64,000 nucleotides of DNA, from contig RQOL01000861.1 in NCBI GenBank assembly GCA_013076295.1, forward strand, positions 4,256,235 to 4,320,234, given 5' to 3'. Of this stretch, positions 40,701-51,920 are shown piece by piece. The translations under genes were made by a program, and so were the position numbers. How positions within the stretch are numbered: the stretch's first letter is position 1; the number at the start of each line of letters is the position of its first letter. The notes under the pieces were generated by a model. It saw only the letters and a list, made by a program, of their open reading frames with translations, searched no databases and was not told the origin of the DNA. Source of the DNA: Sanderia malayensis. Taxonomy: Eukaryota > Cnidaria > Scyphozoa > Semaeostomeae > Pelagiidae.

Positions 40701-41422
40701 TCAAAATCCTCCTCCACATCCATACACAATGCATCAGACTTTGGAGATGTTTGCATCTGTTCTTGTTTTACAACTGTTGCTATTTCAACAGCTGGCTTAT
40801 CCTTATCTCTTATCAATGGAAAGCAAGGTGAAAGCGTTGATGTCTCAAGATCCATGCTCATATTATCTCCACTTGAAAGATATCCAATCATGCTATCAGG
40901 TCTGGCATCTTGCTTTGGTTCTCCTCTCTTGTCCTCTCGGAGTTCTGTAATATTTTTATTTATAATATTTCTAACTTCACGATCAACTATTACATCAGAC
41001 AGTTCATCCTCTTCCCCTGTTGAACCTTCTTCTACTATTGGGTTAGCATTTTCAGAAAGTTCTTCTTCACTTGGCTGTTCAGTTTCTTTTAAATTTGTGC
41101 TCAAATGTCTTTCTACAACAGGATCAGAGGCTAAAGGTCTAATTTCATCAAACATCATATTTACAAGTCTATCTTCTTCAACATGCATTTCTCTATTTCT
41201 AGTAATTGGTGCTAATTTCTCTGTGGTATCAATCAACAACTGGGCTTGAGTGGTACTATTACAATCTTCCTTGCTGCCAGTTTCTTTTAAGCGTACATCC
41301 CATCTTGAAGGCTTCTTCTTCACATTTTCAGCAATGAGTTTACCACCAGGAATATCTGATTCTTTGGGCCTTGGCTTGAAGGCATCCAGGCTTTCAGTCT
41401 TCCCAGCAAAAGCATTATTCAT
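31777..41422 (-). CDS. SETD2: SETD2 histone H3K36 methyltransferase
   Basis: Twenty-four coding exons with exact phase closure give about 1,616 aa (human: about 2,560). The first coding exon is 41422-40164; the last is 31920-31777. The order matches SETD2: an acidic N-terminal region; AWS cysteines ([19 protein letters not shown]); SET domain with [17 protein letters not shown], the catalytic [11 protein letters not shown] and ELSFDYQY; post-[13 protein letters not shown]; the conserved region ALSLTRLM...LSLLWSWM...LPIPSKN; a Gln-rich stretch; WW domain ([19 protein letters not shown]... RTQWDMP); and a C-terminal SRI domain ([30 protein letters not shown]). SETD2 trimethylates H3K36 during elongation, and SRI binds phosphorylated RNA polymerase II. 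Exon 14 ends in a GC donor. The N-terminus is much shorter than in vertebrates. Confidence 0.95.
32458..33095 (-). mobile_element. Pogo/Tigger-like MITE interrupted by a second MITE
   Basis: In the SETD2 intron between the exons at 33172-33390 and 32051-32152. The ends match the 183-185 bp MITE family (CAGTCAAATCTACAT at 32458; right end complementary to CAGTCAACTCTGTC at 33095), with TA retained at the right flank. The interior is split at 32543-32992 by another element. Confidence 0.85.
32543..32992. mobile_element. 450-bp PIF/Harbinger-like MITE nested in the Tigger-like MITE
   Basis: Termini GGCTGACTTTATACGGCCGC and the complement of GGTGGACTTTATAAGGCCGC form inverted repeats, flanked by TAA on both sides (32540-32542 and 32993-32995). 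Removing the element and one TAA restores the reading seen in sister MITE copies (ggatca, one base, then taa or an equivalent triplet, then gaacca). A three-base TWA duplication is typical of PIF/Harbinger; the family call rests on that. An internal subterminal palindrome begins near 32900. Confidence 0.8.
37872..38056. mobile_element. Intact 185-bp pogo/Tigger-like MITE
   Basis: In a SETD2 intron between the exons at 38108 and 37806. Termini CAGTCAACTCTGTCTC and the complement of CAGTCAAATCTGCAT, flanked by TA at 37870-37871 and 38057-38058. It is the cleanest of the four copies in the window and serves as the reference. Confidence 0.9.
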
Positions 41423-42618
41423 CTTGTTTGAACTCCTTTTCTTTCCTATCTGGAATCATCAGTTTTCATATGCTCCAATATTTGAGCACAACAAACTTCA
41501 ATATCTGCCAAATCGCTAGGTATCATTAACCAATTCTTTTCAGCGTTGCCTGGCGCATTTATTCTTTACAGGCTTCGATAGAACCTTGTAAAAACAAATG
41601 GCCTAAAACCTTGCTTTGCTGTTGTGAAAACTTTAACAAATTGATCCACTCCAAGAACAGTTAATTACGATCTCATTAGAAAATCAAATCAACAAATAAG
41701 ATACTTCTCAGTTGCATAAACTACTTCAGTCTATCGCTAAGATCCTCGATGATGGATATAATCAAACTTGGTACATTGAAAATGCTATAAACAGATCTTC
41801 TTCATGGAATGATCAGTAGAATTCTGTGAGAATCATCTATAGAATTCCGAGTTAATTTATAGTGATTGCAATTCTAAATACATCATATACTATCCTGATG
41901 AATTTCACACACAATATATACAGATTTCACCTGAATATCAGCATAAATCAACGACTATTTCTGCCCTGGTTTCCTCATAAACTTTTCTTTGTTCTCACAC
42001 CATTCGCCATCATCCTTCCATTCCCTTCAGCACCATATTTCCCACCAAAGCATGTTGGGATAGCATCTTATTCGCCATCAAGCGTGTTATTGCGGGAGGG
42101 TGGGTCTTGGGGATGAGGGGGCTGTTATTAAGGTAAGCCCTTCAGCCTGTGATTGTAAAAAGATTTATTTTGAATAGGCATCATAAAATTAGCTTCATAT
42201 TGAAGACTTGTTAGTATTAAAACACAAATGACAAGAAGAAAGTTAAAGCTGACCGAAACGTAAAAAGCAATGTTTATGCGGCACTTATTACGTATTAAAA
42301 AGCTGACGTAACATGACGTAATTTTATGACGAAATCACCTCGTTTTCGCTCTTTTTGAAATCCTCCAGAACGAGTAGAGTACAACGATCTTCAAAAAACT
42401 GGAAGCAAAAAAGACTTTGAAGAGAAAATTATTGAAGCATTGATTGAAAAGGACCAATGCCGAATTAATTCTCGGAAATTATAAAGCTGTAGTCTTTAAT
42501 TTTATCCCGCAATTGGAAAGCATCAAGATAAGAAAGTTTTAGTTGGAAATTGAGAGGGTGTTGCATACCTAACCTTCGAATTTTGGCCTAAATCTTTTTG
42601 ATAAATTTCTCCCTGAAA
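41423..42618. promoter_or_regulatory. Divergent intergenic region between SETD2 and SMIM12
   Basis: About 1.2 kb separates the SETD2 ATG (minus) from the SMIM12 ATG (plus). An acceptor-like ttccag about 25 bases before the SETD2 ATG suggests an upstream non-coding SETD2 exon in this interval. The two genes probably fire divergently from here; no TATA box or other core element is convincing. Confidence 0.45.
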
Positions 42619-42891
42619 ATGTGGCCTATTATTTTTGCTGGAGCAAGAGCATACGCACCATACATTGTTTTTCCTGCAGCATTGGTTGTTGGAACTGTTG
42701 GTTACTTGGTTGAATCCAGCTTATCAAATCGAGAAGCAGCCAAATTGCAAGCACCAAGCACGTTAGAAGCAAGAGGTGATCGGTTACTGGAAAGCCTTGA
42801 AAATCCTGCCGAAGTAAAGAGCCTGAAAGAAAAGAAAGACATTCCGAGATCAGTGTTAGATAGAAATTTAAAGCCCGGTACTTATAGTTAA
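42619..42891 (+). CDS. SMIM12: Small integral membrane protein 12
   Basis: A single-exon 90-aa protein starting MWPIIFAGARAYAPYIVFPA, with one hydrophobic segment at about residues 3-30, then a charged tail ending SVLDRNLKPGTYS. Human SMIM12 (92 aa) shares the MWP start, the RxYAPY segment, GAVGYxxE-type membrane exit, VSLKDK-like and VLNRN-like motifs. The function of the family is not established. The ATG at 42619 matches the family start; an upstream in-frame extension uses only a TTG. AATAAA at 42910-42915 is a likely polyadenylation signal. Confidence 0.85.
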   Translation: MWPIIFAGARAYAPYIVFPAALVVGTVGYLVESSLSNREAAKLQAPSTLEARGDRLLESLENPAEVKSLKEKKDIPRSVLDRNLKPGTYS

Positions 42892-43747
42892 AATTGATTC
42901 AAGCTACAAAATAAATTTAATTGTGGACTAAATTGTTAGCTAAAGTACCTAAATATAAGTGTAGCTGGCTTGACTATAGTAATGGAGTGTACCTAATAGC
43001 TGAATATGCTTTTGTACATGTGCAATGTGTGATGCAACTTCTTTAACTTCTATGCATGCATCTTTCTTTTCAAGTTGAATAATCTACGTTAAAAGCAAGA
43101 AAAATTCAGAAAATACCTTGTATCTCTTCTTTTCACCCAATTAAACTGTCAATAAAATTTCCATATAGTGGCCTTCCTTTCCTTTGGATTATTTAAGCAA
43201 CTTCAAATTTATGGTGCTTTATCAGATCCAATAAAAGATCTCATAATAAAACAAAACATAAGGGATCAATATACATTGTGATATCAATTTTTTTCAACAA
43301 TTTCTAATAAAGTAAAATATATTGATAAATTTAGTCAAATTGAACCCTTTTTGATAAAAATCACGAAAATGTTCTTTTTAAATTTTCTTATTTACAATGA
43401 TGCATTAATATCTACAAAAGAAGCATGGCACATCAGAAGGAAATACTATTGATAAAAAACCAGGAAAAGAGTAAACATTTGAGAAGGAAAAGAGTAAACA
43501 TTTGAGACAGGAAAAGAGTAAACATTTGAGAAAGAAAGACAAAGTGTAAGTCTGAAAGTTTAAAAAGGGCTAAACCAAAGTAAGTCAAAAGAAATGTTAA
43601 TTTAGAGAATAATAGAAACTGAGAAATATCAAGCTTATATCCACATTATTTGTGGCAATTTGTAGGTAAGCAAGAACTAAAATGAAGTTGAATAAAAAAA
43701 GAAATATATGAGGATGTTTTTGAGCTAAGAAAAACCTCTGCTCAACA
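42892..43747. other. Convergent spacer between SMIM12 and NEK2
   Basis: 3' flanks of two convergent genes. It holds three copies of a roughly 22-24 bp unit (gagtaaacatttgagaaggaa) at about 43470-43540. Nothing else is recognised. Confidence 0.6.
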
Positions 43748-46700
43748 TTATTTTCTTTCCATGTACACATCCATGAATCTGTTCCCAGCTGAAAAGTTGT
43801 CCAACTTATTCAGGATACTGCGAGGCGCCCCTGGGTTGTAATTGCGAGGAAAATCGTTAGTGACGCCAACGTTGCTCAATCTGTCTGCGTCGGAGCATGC
43901 GCGTTTTCTTTCTAGGATGCCTTTCAAGTAATGGTAGTCGTTGTTCTCCTTTCCCAACGCCCGAACTTCACTTTGCTTTGGTCGCTTTGCGTTCAACGGT
44001 CGATCGCACTGACGCTCATGCAAAAGTCTTTCAGCAGTCTTCCTGTGTGCGGATAAGAGAAGCAAGAATCATTATACCTGAATCCACACGCGTGATCGCG
44101 CTTTGAATTGGGTAGGGGGCATTGCGTTATTGCCAAAGATAATTGATTGGCAGTAAAATGTAAAATCAGAATGATTGCAGTAGGTAAATAATTCGTGCAG
44201 AATAATCAGTAACCTTGCCAGCTTTTCGTCTGCTAATGCCTCCCTTTCACAAAGCAACCTTTCTCTTCCTAAAGAAGACAATAAAGACTGGATACACAAC
44301 ATTGTAAAACCCATAGCCAACAAAGGACTAGCTAACCATTTGTTTCTGCTAAAGGACGCGCACAACTGTAGGTTTCATCGCAAAACAGTCAACATACTGT
44401 CAAGTTCTTTTTCTTTATCTTCAAGAAGTTTTTCCTTCGCTTTCAGAGCCTCTTCTTTTCTTCTCAGTTGCGAAGCCCTGGATAAAGTCAAAGAAATTCT
44501 CAATTATTTATTTATTTATTCTTTTATTTACTTATTTATTTACTTATTAGTTTAACCTAATGATTAAAACGTGTATAATTTGCGATTATAGGACTATCTT
44601 AAATTTCTTAGTTTTGTAAAAAGAAATTCTCAATAGAGTCAAAACCCGCATAAAAAACAAGTGGATTAAGAACTTAAAAGCTGTCACTTCTGCTTAAAAT
44701 AATGGGAGAAACTATAGCATATTTTGTTTAAACAATAGACTGGATGAAAAATATTTAGGTTCTTTACTGCGAGCTTTTGCTATTATGCGCATAATCGAAT
44801 AATTTGACCTCTAATGTATGATAATGATTTCTTAACTTTTATGAGAAGATCGACGTCTAGATTTGATGAAAATCAAATTTGGAGTAAGAATGATAAAAAT
44901 TAAATTAAGATTCAGTTACGTGGCATCGGCAGAGCTTAATTTTCTTTCTTTATTGCTAAACATGTTTGAATACTTGGAAACAGCAGGATGCCTCAAAATT
45001 TCATCAATGCTTGGTCGGCAGTCGTCCTGTTAAATTATATTGCATACCGTTACAAAATCCGCTGAAAATCGCTTAATTTTCAGGGGGGTTATTCAAGAGA
45101 GGGGCCTTATTCAAGAGAGGGGGTTTATTCAAGAGAAGGGGCTCAATCAAGAGAGGGGGCTTATTCAAGACAGGGGGCTTAATCAAGAGAGGGGACTTAA
45201 TCAAGAGAGGGTGCTCAATCAAGAGAGGGGGCTTATTCAGAAGTGGGGGTTCATTAGAGAATTTTAGTATACCATGGTGCACTGTGGAAGAAAAAACTAG
45301 GCAATGAAATGAAGAGACAAAAAAAATAAATTGGGCAACTTACAGATACTTGCAACATCCATTTGATAAATTCTCTAAGTTCATCTGAAAAGTGGCCTGG
45401 TATTGGCTTGAACTTTCCGTCACGTATCTTTACAGCCAACATTCGTTGATCCATGGCAAGAAACGGAGGATGAAGTGCACACAATTCGTAGAGCAAACAT
45501 CCTAATGACCAGATATCCGATTTTTCGTTATACAACATTTTGCTAACTTGTTCCTGTGAAAAAAAAATGCAAACATGATGAATGCTATGCAGAGGAGGTA
45601 TATAACAGCTCACCAGAACGATACAGCCTGCTTCCATACTGTATTTCCCTGGTATTTATTATATTGATTAATGCCCTGATATTTATTAAACCTAGCACTT
45701 TCTGGGGGGGCATCTATTTGGGGAGAAATCTAATCAAGAAAAGTTTAAGTTTATTGGTTGAGCAGGTTAAAAACGATGGCAGTGATAGCTAATGTGTACC
45801 TGCCATCTATCCACATTTACAGTTTATTAGCAGTGTTTCCAAGGTAAGATAGAATGAAATAGCATTCTGATTCTACGTAGTTTGATCAACTAAGCACCTA
45901 GCACACAAAAACATAATATTTGTCATTGAAAAACATGCAGTCTAGACATATTAAGAGTATACTTACTGGAGACATATAATAAGGTGTACCAACAAACGTC
46001 TTTGCAAAACTTGTATCATGATTGAGCACTCTTGCCAGTCCAAAATCACCCAGTTTCACATTGCCCTCACAATCCATGAAAACATTAGCTGGTTTTAAGT
46101 CACGGTGCAAAATATGACCACCACCTTTCTTTCTGTGGCACTCTTTCAGTGCAAGAGACAGTTGATACAAGACTTTCCATACAAATTGTTCTTCTATTAG
46201 CTTTCTAAATGAAAGAAGGGGGCACAAATATGAGAAAAAACAATCATCTTAGTGACTACATAGCACATGCTATGTCAACTATGACCCTCTTTACCTGGCC
46301 CCACTCTACATAGAACCCCCCTTTTGAAAGAAGATTTTGAATTTAACCCCTATGGATTTTAAAATTGTAAAAAGTGATGAAATTGTGATTGATTAAACCA
46401 GAAAAGCTTAGGAACGTTACGAGAACTTTTCTCAGTAGTTTGTTTAAAAATTTGAAGAAGCCTTCCTCTCTATTAAGCCCAAGTCACTAAGCCTGGTCCG
46501 GGGCTTAATAGAGCCATAAAACTGGTACAATATAGCTGCAAAATGTCCCTGGTAGTTCCATCTTACCTTTCTCGCTTGTGCTTTGAGATGATATGAGATA
46601 AATCACCTTTTTCACAATGCTCCATCACAATGTAAATTGTTGTCTTAGTTCTATCAATAATCCTATCATAGTATCTCACAATATTATTGTGCCTTAATTC

Positions 46701-46986
46701 CCTGAGTAGATTCACTTCAGACACGAGCATCTGTTTTTCAACTTCACTCATCTGACCATAGTTTAATTCTTTCCAAACAAGACACTGAAAAGAAGTGAAA
46801 TTAAAAACAACATAACAACCGAGTCGCACCTCGCACACGCATACATATTCACGTCAAACAAACATTATAGACAATATCAGGTTATACCTTTCCATCAGTT
46901 TTTCTTCTCACTTTCTTGCAAGTTCCATACGACCCAGATCCTACAGTCTCTATAACAACATAGTCATCCAATTTACTTGAAGGCAT
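43748..46986 (-). CDS. NEK2: NIMA-related kinase NEK2
   Basis: Eight exons (46986-46888, 46784-46567, 46204-45967, 45553-45344, 45026-44920, 44477-44398, 44268-44214, 44042-43748) close in phase to 433 aa; human NEK2 is 445. The kinase domain shows the glycine loop GSGSYG, VWKEL with the ATP lysine, catalytic HRDLKPANV, DFGLAR and VGTPYYMSP. Segments such as EKQMLVSEVNLLREL and IVRYYDRIIDRT are nearly identical to the human protein. A charged coiled coil follows (LRRKEEALKAKEKLLEDKEKEL), where NEK2 has its leucine zipper, then a KEN box (GKENN) and RSILNKL, possible APC/C degrons. NEK2 is a centrosomal mitotic Ser/Thr kinase. The vertebrate PP1-docking KVHF motif is not seen. Confidence 0.96.
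45086..45253. repeat. 18-bp minisatellite in a NEK2 intron
   Basis: About nine tandem units resembling attcaagagagggggctt, between NEK2 exons 4 and 5. The unit resembles the gggggcttattcgagg motif repeated inside the MITE at 26794-27064, suggesting the array grew from such an element. Open frames through it on both strands are artefacts of the 18-bp period. Confidence 0.85.
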
Positions 46987-48045
46987 GGTTGGCTTTTGAT
47001 TAAACTGCCAAAAGAGCTTCAAAATAATGGCCTTTCTCTAGTGTATACAATTTAGGCCACTTCTCTTTCCAGGGTATGGTATAACTGATTCACCGACTTT
47101 AGCTGGAAAATTGTGCAAAACCTATAAAGTTTCAAATGCTTGGTGTATTATCCCATCTGCTGCTAAGAGGTAGCGTTTTTCTGCTTCATTCACGTAACTT
47201 TTAGATGAAAAGAAGATTTATTTTGCTGCTTGAAGCCGTTGAATTTTCCGCCATTTAATAATTACACAGATCATTGGAGGATTGACTCGAGCTCTGATTG
47301 GTTGCTTGCATAGCCCACAGGGAAATGTGAAGAATTGTGTACAACCTATAAAATTGAAATTGATATTCTCCTCTCGACAATGGGATAATAAAACCATTGT
47401 TAATTGACAAAAGATTCTTTCTACTGACAATGATATGACGAGAAGGACAGGAAATTAATATTGAAAACTCTTTACGTGACAAAAGGTAAAAAGATCAAAT
47501 GCAATAAAGGTTCCATTAAGGCCGGCGAAGGAATTTTTCTCGCCCTTCTACACCGTACACCGTCTAATTTTTTAAGTTTTCATGTTTCGCTTAGGCTTAG
47601 CATTCATGAACATAAGTGGACATTTATCAACGAATCCTTTGACAAGCAACGCGTCCTGTTATGACATCCGTCAAAGCAGTGTCTGCTCAGCTATACAAAC
47701 AATAAGGAAACATATTTATATTGAAAAGAGCTTTAAAAATACAATCATAGCAAATTCGCACACACAAAAATTTAGAGATATATAAAATATAGAATTATAC
47801 ATATACAACCTAGATAAGACAGTACGGTGTCATTTTATATTGATTGATGATTTTCAACCAAAAAGCCACGAACCAAAAGTCGTGTTCCCTGTTCAAATAA
47901 CTGTTTATCTGCAAGTAAATATTGACGTCAAAAGGCATTGTTCCATAAAAGTCTCAACTACGCAATAAACTGCATGTACAAGTTTGTAACAGAGAGAAAG
48001 AAAGAAATGTCTGTGTTCTCAGCCCAGCCATGTTCACAATAATTT
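46987..48045. other. Spacer upstream of NEK2
   Basis: Contains the presumed NEK2 promoter and the 3' flank of the HLH gene. Only short unsupported ORFs are present; no repeat or core promoter element is convincing. Confidence 0.5.
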
Positions 48046-48366
48046 TTACAGTCTTTTAAATTTCTTGGCAGTGTTTACGTTTTGATCAAGCAGGACAGCA
48101 CTTTCTAAATACTTGATGTAACCCACAGCTGCTTCAAGCACAGCTAACTCATCGAAGGTGTTCTTCACGTCAATAAACATCGTAGCAGGGAGCAATGCTT
48201 CCAACTCGTGAAAGGCTTTGGCATAGTTGAGCATCTCGTCACTATTCTTGTTGATAACATTACAATGATGGCCATTTGCTCTATTCTTTTCCGAAGAAAG
48301 CTTCATTGTTGTAGTACCAGCAGTGGTGGTCGTTACTGCTATCGTGTCTTCTCCTGCTGATGACAT
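48046..48366 (-). CDS. ID-like helix-loop-helix protein lacking a basic region
   Basis: 106 aa from the ATG at 48366. A Thr/Ser-rich N-terminus is followed by an HLH-like segment: helix 1 MLNYAKAFHELEALLP, a loop, then helix 2 ELAVLEAAVGYIKYLESAV. No basic DNA-contact stretch precedes helix 1, as in ID/extramacrochaetae proteins, which sequester bHLH factors. The loop is about three residues longer than in vertebrate IDs and the usual KVSK motif is not conserved, so the assignment is moderate. An acceptor-like ttttcacag at about 48432 suggests a 5' UTR intron; the in-frame extension upstream of 48366 would then be non-coding. Confidence 0.55.
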   Translation of the reverse strand: MSSAGEDTIAVTTTTAGTTTMKLSSEKNRANGHHCNVINKNSDEMLNYAKAFHELEALLPATMFIDVKNTFDELAVLEAAVGYIKYLESAVLLDQNVNTAKKFKRL

Positions 48367-48904
48367 TATCAAAAGAACTTCGATTCCACTATGTCTTGTT
48401 GTTGGTTTCTTTTTGCCAAGAAAAGAGCAAGCTGTGAAAATTATATTCAATTATGATTTTCGTTGATATTAAGTGAATCCGTCGCTTTTCAGATTAATTT
48501 TCCACCACGATTCACCTCTGTCTGAGCCCAAGCTGATATTTAGATTCGCAGTTCAACGCTGCTCTATGATTCAGTCTTTAACTGTTTCAGCTACTCTCAA
48601 ACAAGTCCTTAATTGACGAACAACTTCTCATTTTACGGAGTTGTCTGTGTTGTTGTGAAGGAATGTCATGAACAATCACTCATCTGATCTCTCTCGGGCC
48701 CCTGTGAATTGCAATTACCAAATTGATAAAGAGGCTAGCTCCAAAGTTATGTAACGTCATCATGATCCGAATTTTTAAACATCACAGAACCGATCACATC
48801 ACGCAACGAAGAATATGGCGGGTGATATCAAAAATTACAAGTCATGAAATAAATAAAAAAGCCAACCATTCTTTTATTTGACAACGATGTCTCCCTCAGT
48901 ACCA

Positions 48905-49294
48905 TTAGCAAGTGACACATTGACACTTTTCTGCAGAAGGCACTCGGACACGCTTGTGTCTTCCGTTCGCACACTTCTTCAGTTTAAACTTCTTTTTGAC
49001 GACCTTTGTGGCCTGGCAGCACTTGCAGTGGTTCTTGAAGTGGGGCGGATCGCTGGTGATTTGAACGTACGACTGGCATAATCCGAGACACGCCATGACA
49101 GTGACAATTTCTGGCTCGCATTTGTGCCGTGTTATAGGTACTTTGAAAGGTGCGGGCTGGCAAAAAAGCGTCATTTTCGCATCACGCCAAGGATTATTGA
49201 ACTCTCCCATCGCAGGCGTTGTTAACTCCAAAGCCAAAGCAAAGTTAACCAGCAAAAGGCATTGGATTCGCGATATTTTTCTCGTGTTTAGCAT
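48905..49294 (-). CDS. Bursicon/GPA2-like cystine-knot hormone, copy 1
   Basis: 129 aa on one exon. A hydrophobic signal peptide (residues about 9-25) precedes a mature cystine knot with 11 cysteines: CQPAPFKV, then ACLGLCQSYVQ, HCKCCQ, LKKC and a final KCQCVTC. The ACxGxCxSYxQ...CxCCQ pattern and the closing C-x-C-x2-C match bursicon alpha; GPA2 is similar. Such proteins are secreted subunits acting on LGR-type receptors, usually as dimers. Residues KKKFKLKK and RHKRVR make the C-terminal half strongly basic. An acceptor (catcattcag) lies two bases before the ATG, implying a 5' UTR intron. AATAAA on the minus strand at 48873-48878 is a likely poly(A) signal. Confidence 0.8.
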   Translation of the reverse strand: MLNTRKISRIQCLLLVNFALALELTTPAMGEFNNPWRDAKMTLFCQPAPFKVPITRHKCEPEIVTVMACLGLCQSYVQITSDPPHFKNHCKCCQATKVVKKKFKLKKCANGRHKRVRVPSAEKCQCVTC

Positions 49295-50176
49295 TTCTGA
49301 ATGATGTATGTTGATGTTCTGTCGTTGCGTCCGCCAAGCTTGTTAGTTTGAAAGTAGTGTGACCAGTCCCGTAGTTGTTTTCCTCAACTTCAAAAGACGA
49401 GAGAGTATCGAATCTACAAAAATAATGCAAGTCATCAAAACTATAAAAGGAACAGGTAATAAATACCTTTTCTTTTCTGTTTTATTGCAAGAAGTAGGCG
49501 TAATTAATTATGCGGAAAAATGCCGAGTGGGATGGCAAAGGAACGTTAATCAGAAACGGTGCATGCCTTGGGTACGGCTGCGTGGGGGAAGCGTAATACA
49601 CATTGTTTGATAATAGTACTCACCAGTTCAGATGAATCGTACAAAACTGATGTAAGATGTGACAATGTACTGCTATTTATGGCGTCTAGTAATAAATGCC
49701 AACGCTCCTTGTTTTCGTTCCAGTTAATAAATGTCCAGGTTAATTATTCCATTACTTGGGTGTAGTTGCATTGTTGGAATTTCGTCATTGGAATGTAAAG
49801 TTTCGAATTGGAAATTCTTCGTGACGAAATCTTGCGGCAGTTGGTGAATGGAAAGTACCCTGGTTCATGGTCTCCCGTTGAAAAATTAAAATAACCCATG
49901 CTGGGAAATAATGCCGAACAATGGTACCGGAAAAACGTCATTCGTTTTCCAAATCAAAGTTCAAACAAATTACGGGATTTAACAAAAAATGTCGCTGATT
50001 ATGAAGAAAGCCACTTCTTCATTGCTGAATGGCTGAAACAATGAACACGTTTCCTTTCTGTAAACGCTGTTCGTGCTTATTATTACGTTACACCCATTTT
50101 GACTCGCGAAGCGCATGCGCAAGCGAGTATATGTTGGTGAGTGGGGAAAAATGTTGTGTTCTGTGTCTGTGTCTGT
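49295..50176. other. Upstream flank of hormone-like copy 1
   Basis: Probable 5' UTR intron and promoter of the hormone-like gene; no supported exon or core promoter. A short tgtctg-type microsatellite precedes 50185. Confidence 0.45.
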
Positions 50177-50184
50177 GTCTGTGT

Positions 50185-51912
50185 CATAGAGATAGACTCA
50201 TTACATTGCGTCCCTGTGCTTCGCTCGCAACTCGCTCAACACAAGGGACTTATGGACTTACTGTTCAAAAACTGTCCAAAAAATTAAAGCCTCGCTCTCA
50301 TGTAATGCTACAAGATTAAAACTTGGAAAGTGCCGGGAGGACTCAAAAATTTCAATATTTTGTGTTGCCGCCTCTGAGCTGAACAAGTTTTCATTTTATT
50401 TTAAACAAAAGATGCAAATGGTTGCATATCCAAGATTTTTTAATTGGGAGTATAGAAGCAGGTAATTTTCATTTTTAGTTTCCAATTTAGTTCTTGTTGG
50501 ATTTTGCAAATTACCAGCGGTTGTTTAACTTGATTTCATGTTTGATTTGATAAACATGTCTAGGCCTTTGACGAACCGACAAATTCATTTTTTGGGTTAC
50601 AATGAAAAGTAATTATTTTCATTGTTACATTCACAGATTAAATCCCAGATGCATGTTCAGCTGAAGGACGAAGGGCTAGTATTTATTAGTAAATTAACAC
50701 GCTTCAATGAACCATAATTTCTAACTTTACTTTTGGTTATACTGACTCTGAATTGGAAGAAGAAACTTTGATATATTCAATATTTACTTTGAATTACTTA
50801 GAGAAAATAATTTTTAATTTTGACTATAGAATAACTTTTCTTGATAATGAGATTATTAGTATCTAGTTTTATATGTAATAATACATGAAATGCTTTTTGC
50901 TTTCTTAATTGGTGGTGAATACACGCGTGTTGTTTTTCATAATCACGAATGCAACAAGTCCTGATGAAATGTAATTCTCAAACGAAAAGCAGTTTTTACC
51001 TTAACTTGTGCAAGACCCATATACAAAAACAAAGAATTGGTGAGGACTTTTTTGTAAATATTTCTCGGAAAAGCACGAAAATTTATTGAGTTTATATCCA
51101 TTTTAAATTTTCTCACAGCTTCAGCATTTTCCCGCCATTAAATTAAAAATTGACGCCACGCCACTTTTTACAGTCCAGATTGGTCCGTAAAATATCGAGT
51201 TAAACCTAATCTTACATGGCCTAAGTTGTGGTTGAACGTGATTGGTCAAAAAGAACAATAGCCATTGTTTAAAAGCCAAATGCTGCAATCTGATTGAGCC
51301 GACAAAAATTTGTCGGGAGAGGAGATTTTTGGACAGTTTTTGACCTGAAAGTCCATAAGTCCCTCAAACGAGCGTGGTGAAAACGAGCGAGGCACAGGGA
51401 CGCAATGTAGTGAGTCTATCATAGAGATAGGATATAAGATAATCTAGAGTGCGAACGAGGCTCATCCTCCAGACGCCAAAAATCCTCCAATGGCGGCCAT
51501 TTTTTTACCACTTGATACTTCGAAACCCTGTGACTGCGCACAGGGACGCAAGATTTTCAAAGTGTTTGAGCACAGGGATACAAGAATTCACCCTCCAAGA
51601 GATATCTAGGCCTAACAATTCGTGCCATTACAAATTGCATTAAAGTTTGTAAATTGTAATAATATTGTAAAAACAACCATAAACTTTCAGTATAATGAAT
51701 ATAACATAATGTTTTAAAGATTAGAATGTTTCTTTGAGGTTCTTAATTGAAAGTATCAATGCATCATTGACTTCAAAATGTGAAGTTCTAGCTGTGGAGT
51801 TTTGTCCGCCATTTTGCTGGAGGGTGGCTGGCTAGAAATTTTTGCTTCACCCGCTATACAGAGGGAGTATCGGCCGTTAGCACTCTAGATTATCTTATAT
51901 CCTATCTCTATG
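50185..51912. mobile_element. hAT-like MITE (about 490 bp) split by a nested element
   Basis: Ends CATAGAGATAGGATATAAGA (left end, completed after the insertion at 51420) and its complement ending at 51912 form inverted repeats of about 33 bp. The 8-bp target duplication GTCTGTGT lies at 50177-50184 and 51913-51920. An 8-bp duplication is typical of hAT elements; no transposase is present. The left terminal repeat is interrupted by the element at 50193-51418. Confidence 0.85.
50193..51418. mobile_element. 1,226-bp MULE-like non-autonomous element nested in the hAT-like MITE
   Basis: Terminal inverted repeats of about 90-100 bp: left starts TAGACTCATTACATTGCGTC, right is the complement of TAGACTCACTACATTGCGTC. 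The 9-bp duplication TCATAGAGA is at 50184-50192 and 51419-51427. Long TIRs with a 9-bp duplication are typical of Mutator-like elements. The AT-rich interior shows no transposase. Confidence 0.85.
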
Positions 51913-51920
51913 GTCTGTGT

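Noticed and set aside
40560..41249. 229-codon plus-strand ORF rich in serine
   Set aside because: It is the antisense shadow of the acidic first coding exon of SETD2, which is phase-linked to the rest of that gene.
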